The notes under the pieces were generated by a model. That model saw nothing but the letters and a program-made list of their open reading frames with translations. It was not told where the DNA came from and did no database searches. From contig NZ_PDOD01000001.1 in assembly GCF_003226325.1 (NCBI RefSeq), forward strand, positions 620,001 to 684,000: DNA of 64,000 nucleotides, read 5' to 3'. This document shows positions 61,042 through 64,000 of the stretch, piece by piece. The stretch comes from Salipaludibacillus keqinensis. Lineage in GTDB: Bacteria; Bacillota; Bacilli; Bacillales; Salisediminibacteriaceae. Made by a program: the position numbers and the translations under genes. Positions within the stretch are counted from its first letter, which is position 1; each line of letters begins with the position of its first letter.

Positions 61042-61554
61042 ATGAATCGAAAAACTGGATTAATCGTCAACACTTTTGCGAGTCTTTTGCTGCTATATGT
61101 GATCATTTACTATGGTTACTACGTCTATATCGGACTCTTATGGGGATTTAGCGAGAGAATGTTCATGCTATTAGTTTCTGATAGTTTGTTTCTTCTTTTT
61201 GTTCCAATTGCCATCGGTTTATTTTTGAAAAAAAAGTGGTCATGGTGGTTAACCATGAGCGTATTTCTTCAATTATTTATTGCTAAAGTGATTGCTATTC
61301 TCGCAAACATTTTCTTGCTATTATCAGGTTCTGTGGCAGAGCCATTGCAAGGCTCCAATATACTAATCGAAATCTCGTTTCTATTCATGTATTTCATCGT
61401 CATCATAGGGTTTTCATCAAAATCATTACGAAGTTTCTTGTCCATTGAACGACCATTTTCGGAATGGTTTTGGAGAGTGTTTCTTTTAGCTATGGTGCTT
61501 TATACTAGTCATTTCATTATAACGGTCGTGGCCATTTCCACCCTTAATCCATAA
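61042..61554 (+). CDS. Hypothetical membrane protein
   Basis: ATG 61042 follows GAAGGAGCG, so I prefer it to the longer form from 61024. The ~170-aa product has four or five membrane helices (TGLIVNTFASLLLLYVIIYY at the start) and few charged residues. It lies 31 bases after the esterase stop and is probably cotranscribed. No family is recognised. Confidence 0.6.
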   Translation: MNRKTGLIVNTFASLLLLYVIIYYGYYVYIGLLWGFSERMFMLLVSDSLFLLFVPIAIGLFLKKKWSWWLTMSVFLQLFIAKVIAILANIFLLLSGSVAEPLQGSNILIEISFLFMYFIVIIGFSSKSLRSFLSIERPFSEWFWRVFLLAMVLYTSHFIITVVAISTLNP

Positions 61555-61678
61555 GACATAATAATTACCGATCCAACCAGTTTTTTTATTAGATCTTTAT
61601 TAAAATAAGTTTAACCTTTGACTTAGTTATCTTCTGATTCACCCACATATTTCATAACACTACGGAGGCTTTTTAATC

Positions 61679-62836
61679 ATGGAAACAAGAATAAATAGTA
61701 AAGTGAGAGATATTCAAATATCTGGGATTCGGCAATTTTTTAATCGTGTACAAGCCTATCCAAACGCTGTTCAGTTAACTTTAGGTCAACCGGACTTTGA
61801 AACGCCAGCTCATATTAAAGAAGCAGCCAAAAAAGCAATAGACAATAACCATACTCGCTATACGCCTAATGCTGGTCTTATAGAACTTCGTCAATACGCC
61901 AGTAAGTTTGTTTCGGAAAAGTACAAGCTTGACTATGATCCTGAAAAAGAAGTCCTAGTGACCGTTGGGGCGTCTCAAGGAATTGACTTGACTATGAGAG
62001 CGATCTTAGAACCAGGTGATGAAGTGCTCATTCCAGCACCAGCTTACCCTGCTTACGAACCGATTATTCGATTGTGCGGGGCCACTCCCGTTTTTATTGA
62101 TACGAGAGATTCAGACTTTGTTGTAACCGTAGAAAAAATTAAACACCTGCAAACGGACAAAACTAAGGCGATTATTTTTCCGTATCCATCTAATCCTACC
62201 GGTGTGGTGTTAACTGAAAGCCAATTAACAGAATTAGCGGCTTATTTGAAAGATCAACAAATGTTTGTCTTGGCCGATGAGATTTACTCTGAATTGAATT
62301 ATGACAGTGTTCATCAATCTATCGCAACGTTCCCTGGGATGAGAGACAAAACCATAGTAATTAATGGTCTTAGTAAATCCCATTCTATGACTGGATGGAG
62401 AATTGGCTTTGTCTTTGCACCGGAAGGAATATGCCAACACTTAATTAAAGTTCACCAATACAATGTTAGCTGCGCAAGTTCAGTTTCCCAATATGCAGCA
62501 CTAGAAGCTTTGAAGTACGGGCAAGAGGATCCAGTTTCCATGAAAATACAGTACGAAGAAAGACGAGATTTCATGGTGAGAAGATTGGAAGAGATAGGTT
62601 TGCCGACAGTGAGCCCTTCAGGAGCTTTTTATGCCTTCCCATCAATTGAACAATCAGGACTGTCATCCTTTGATTTTGCTCTGAAATTGCTAGAAGAGGA
62701 AGAATTGGCCGTTGTTCCTGGAGATGCCTTTTCTTCCCTAGGAGAAGGGTATGTCCGGTTATCATATGCCTATCATTTAGATGAATTAGAAGAGGCGTTG
62801 AACCGATTAGAGAAATTTTGGAAAAGAATAATTTAA
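61679..62836 (+). CDS. patA: Aminotransferase PatA (N-acetyl-LL-diaminopimelate aminotransferase)
   Basis: The 385-aa class I/II PLP aminotransferase has LTLGQPDFETPAHIKEAAKK near residue 32, TVGASQGIDLTMRAIL near 98, FPYPSNPTGVVLTES near 164 and the PLP lysine in GLSKSHSMTGWRIGF near 230. The whole protein follows Bacillus PatA, which acts in the acetylated lysine/diaminopimelate route. It is monocistronic with a terminator downstream. Because its amino-acid range may include other substrates, the role is based on family only. Confidence 0.85.
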   Translation: METRINSKVRDIQISGIRQFFNRVQAYPNAVQLTLGQPDFETPAHIKEAAKKAIDNNHTRYTPNAGLIELRQYASKFVSEKYKLDYDPEKEVLVTVGASQGIDLTMRAILEPGDEVLIPAPAYPAYEPIIRLCGATPVFIDTRDSDFVVTVEKIKHLQTDKTKAIIFPYPSNPTGVVLTESQLTELAAYLKDQQMFVLADEIYSELNYDSVHQSIATFPGMRDKTIVINGLSKSHSMTGWRIGFVFAPEGICQHLIKVHQYNVSCASSVSQYAALEALKYGQEDPVSMKIQYEERRDFMVRRLEEIGLPTVSPSGAFYAFPSIEQSGLSSFDFALKLLEEEELAVVPGDAFSSLGEGYVRLSYAYHLDELEEALNRLEKFWKRII

Positions 62837-62841
62837 CAATC

Positions 62842-62880
62842 ATAAAGCTTATCGAGATTGATCGCTAAGCTTTATTTTTT
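62842..62880 (+). terminator. Terminator after patA
   Basis: A 10-bp stem ATAAAGCTTA / TAAGCTTTAT with a 14-nt loop and a following T-run. Confidence 0.85.
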
Positions 62881-62997
62881 TGGAAATGCAAGCAACCCGT
62901 AACCGTGAAAAAACACGATTCATTTTATGATAACCGGGAAACATGATATTATATCGCTTTCAAATGACAATAATCGAGCATTTGTGAAAACTAACCT

Positions 62998-63026
62998 TTG
63001 AGGAAAGTGTCATATAGTGATAAAAT
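62998..63026 (+). promoter_or_regulatory. Probable sigma-A promoter of odhA
   Basis: TTGAGG (62998-63003), a 17-base spacer and TAAAAT (63021-63026), close to the sigma-A consensus. The spacing and its place ahead of the cre site and odhA support it. Confidence 0.6.
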
Positions 63027-63030
63027 AACG

Positions 63031-63046
63031 ATGGAAACGCTTTTAT
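63031..63046 (+). promoter_or_regulatory. cre site (CcpA) at odhA
   Basis: ATGGAAACGCTTTTAT matches WTGNAANCGNWNNCWW with one mismatch and lies just after the probable -10. CcpA repression of odhAB is established in Bacillus subtilis, so a transcription block here is plausible. Confidence 0.65.
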
Positions 63047-63108
63047 CCTATATGTGAAGTGAAAAGTAGGATGTCGTACATATTTACAAATCAATGGAGG
63101 TTAAGGAC

Positions 63109-64000
63109 ATGGCAAATCAATCGATTCGATTGAGTGAAGGCTGGTCGCAATTCTACGGACCAAATTTAGGGTACATGCTAGAAAAGTATGAAGATTTTCA
63201 GGTAGATCCTACACTAGTTGAAGAAGAACTTCAAACGTTTTTCGATCACTGGGGAGCCTACGAAGAAGAAACTAATCAAGGAGCACCCGATATTCAACAG
63301 AAGACGTCGGCAGGGACAGGGAGTTACTTTACGGCGATCCAAGCCATGAAACTTGCTGAGTCTATTCGCCGAAACGGTCATCTGATGGCTGAAATTTCAC
63401 CAATTGAATTAGAAGAAAAAAAGAACATCTTTAATTTAGAAGACTTTCAATTAACAGAAGATGAATTGAAGCAGGTGCCATCAGAATTACTTTCTCCTCA
63501 TTATCACGAAACTCTTGGCAATGGTTTCGAAGCAGTAGAACATTTGAAAAAGACATATACAAAACGGTTGGCTTTTGAATTCAATCAAGTTCATGACATT
63601 GATGAACGAAGATGGTTGTTCCAAAAGGTTGAATCTGGTGATTACTTGCCGGAGTTAACGAAAGATAAAAGAGTAAACTTATTAGACCGATTAAACCAAG
63701 TTGAAGGTTTTGAACACTTTATTCATAAAACTTTCAAAGGCCAAAAGCGTTTCTCCATTGAAGGTTTGGATTCCATGGTTCCTCTTCTTGACGAAGTTGT
63801 CAAAGAATCCGTTGAAGATGGAACAGAAAAAATACTTATAGGAATGGCGCACCGAGGACGTTTAAATGTTTTAGCTCACGTCTTAGGTAAACCTTATGAA
63901 CTTATCTTTTCGGAATTTCATGACGCGCCAAATAAAGATCTAGTCCCTTCAGAAGGTTCCGTAGGGATTAACTATGGCTGGACAGGTGATGTGAAGTATC
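63109..64000 (+). CDS. odhA: 2-oxoglutarate dehydrogenase E1 component, N-terminal part
   Basis: The gene starts at ATG 63109 after TGGAGG and runs off the window after 297 codons. The visible part has SEGWSQFYGPNLGYMLEKYE at residues 8-27, RLAFEFNQVHDIDERRWLFQ near 155 and the thiamin-enzyme segment IGMAHRGRLNVLAHVLGKPY near 247, matching the OdhA/SucA N-terminal half (full length in Bacillus ~940 aa). It decarboxylates 2-oxoglutarate in the citric acid cycle. odhB is expected beyond the window. Confidence 0.93.
   Translation, partial: MANQSIRLSEGWSQFYGPNLGYMLEKYEDFQVDPTLVEEELQTFFDHWGAYEEETNQGAPDIQQKTSAGTGSYFTAIQAMKLAESIRRNGHLMAEISPIELEEKKNIFNLEDFQLTEDELKQVPSELLSPHYHETLGNGFEAVEHLKKTYTKRLAFEFNQVHDIDERRWLFQKVESGDYLPELTKDKRVNLLDRLNQVEGFEHFIHKTFKGQKRFSIEGLDSMVPLLDEVVKESVEDGTEKILIGMAHRGRLNVLAHVLGKPYELIFSEFHDAPNKDLVPSEGSVGINYGWTGDVKY

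Overview
The window looks like chromosome of a low-GC, spore-forming, probably salt-tolerant member of the Bacillaceae. The reasons are close Bacillus-type families throughout (SigI/RsgI, YdbS/YdbT, Dck/Dgk, YokU/KamA, PatA, a Spo0E-like phosphatase), strong AGGAGG ribosome sites, frequent GTG/TTG starts and strong hairpin terminators. I see no rRNA, tRNA, insertion sequence, prophage or CRISPR array. Genus-level assignment is inference.

Layout. 1-6.6 kb: tail of an isochorismatase-family gene, kynB with two thioredoxin-fold genes, a phosphoesterase, cvfC, and a small sigma-1.1-like protein ahead of the ydbS-ydbT membrane pair. 6.6-12.6 kb: a DUF2777-like gene, the sigI-rsgI heat/envelope sensing operon with its own sigma-I-type promoter, and a telA operon with an exact ECF-type promoter. 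12.6-16.8 kb: a tight run of diguanylate cyclase, unknown membrane protein, NCS1 permease and NRDE protein. 17-23 kb: lipid kinase, tatA-tatC, deoxynucleoside kinases and DegV. 23.2-25.3 kb: a formate dehydrogenase interrupted by one in-frame TGA exactly at the catalytic selenocysteine position, followed by a SECIS-like hairpin; I read it as one intact selenoprotein gene. 25.4-33 kb: patatin, MFS and OFA transporters, a CtaM-like protein, a membrane-anchored subtilase and a short Spo0E-like gene. 33-36.2 kb: maltose phosphorylase with beta-phosphoglucomutase.

36.2-51 kb is the metabolic centrepiece. A PucR-type regulator faces a six-gene unit (yodT-, yodS-, yodR- and yodQ-like genes, gabT, aldehyde dehydrogenase). 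This is followed by the beta-lysine acetyltransferase gene ablB and, convergently, yokU-kamA with a sigma-54 promoter and a sigma-54 activator gene. Together they suggest lysine -> beta-lysine -> acetyl-beta-lysine -> acetamidobutyryl-CoA -> GABA -> succinate, with the beta-keto cleavage enzyme not in the window. acsA follows.

51-64 kb: a tiny membrane peptide, fumC, a dipeptidase, a DUF1722-like gene with an overlapping zinc-ribbon gene, a queuosine precursor transporter behind a preQ1-I riboswitch, msrA-msrB, an ABC-class ATPase, a secreted DUF4397 protein, an esterase, patA, and the start of odhA behind a CcpA-type cre site.

All functions are read from protein motifs and neighbourhood; no database search was run.
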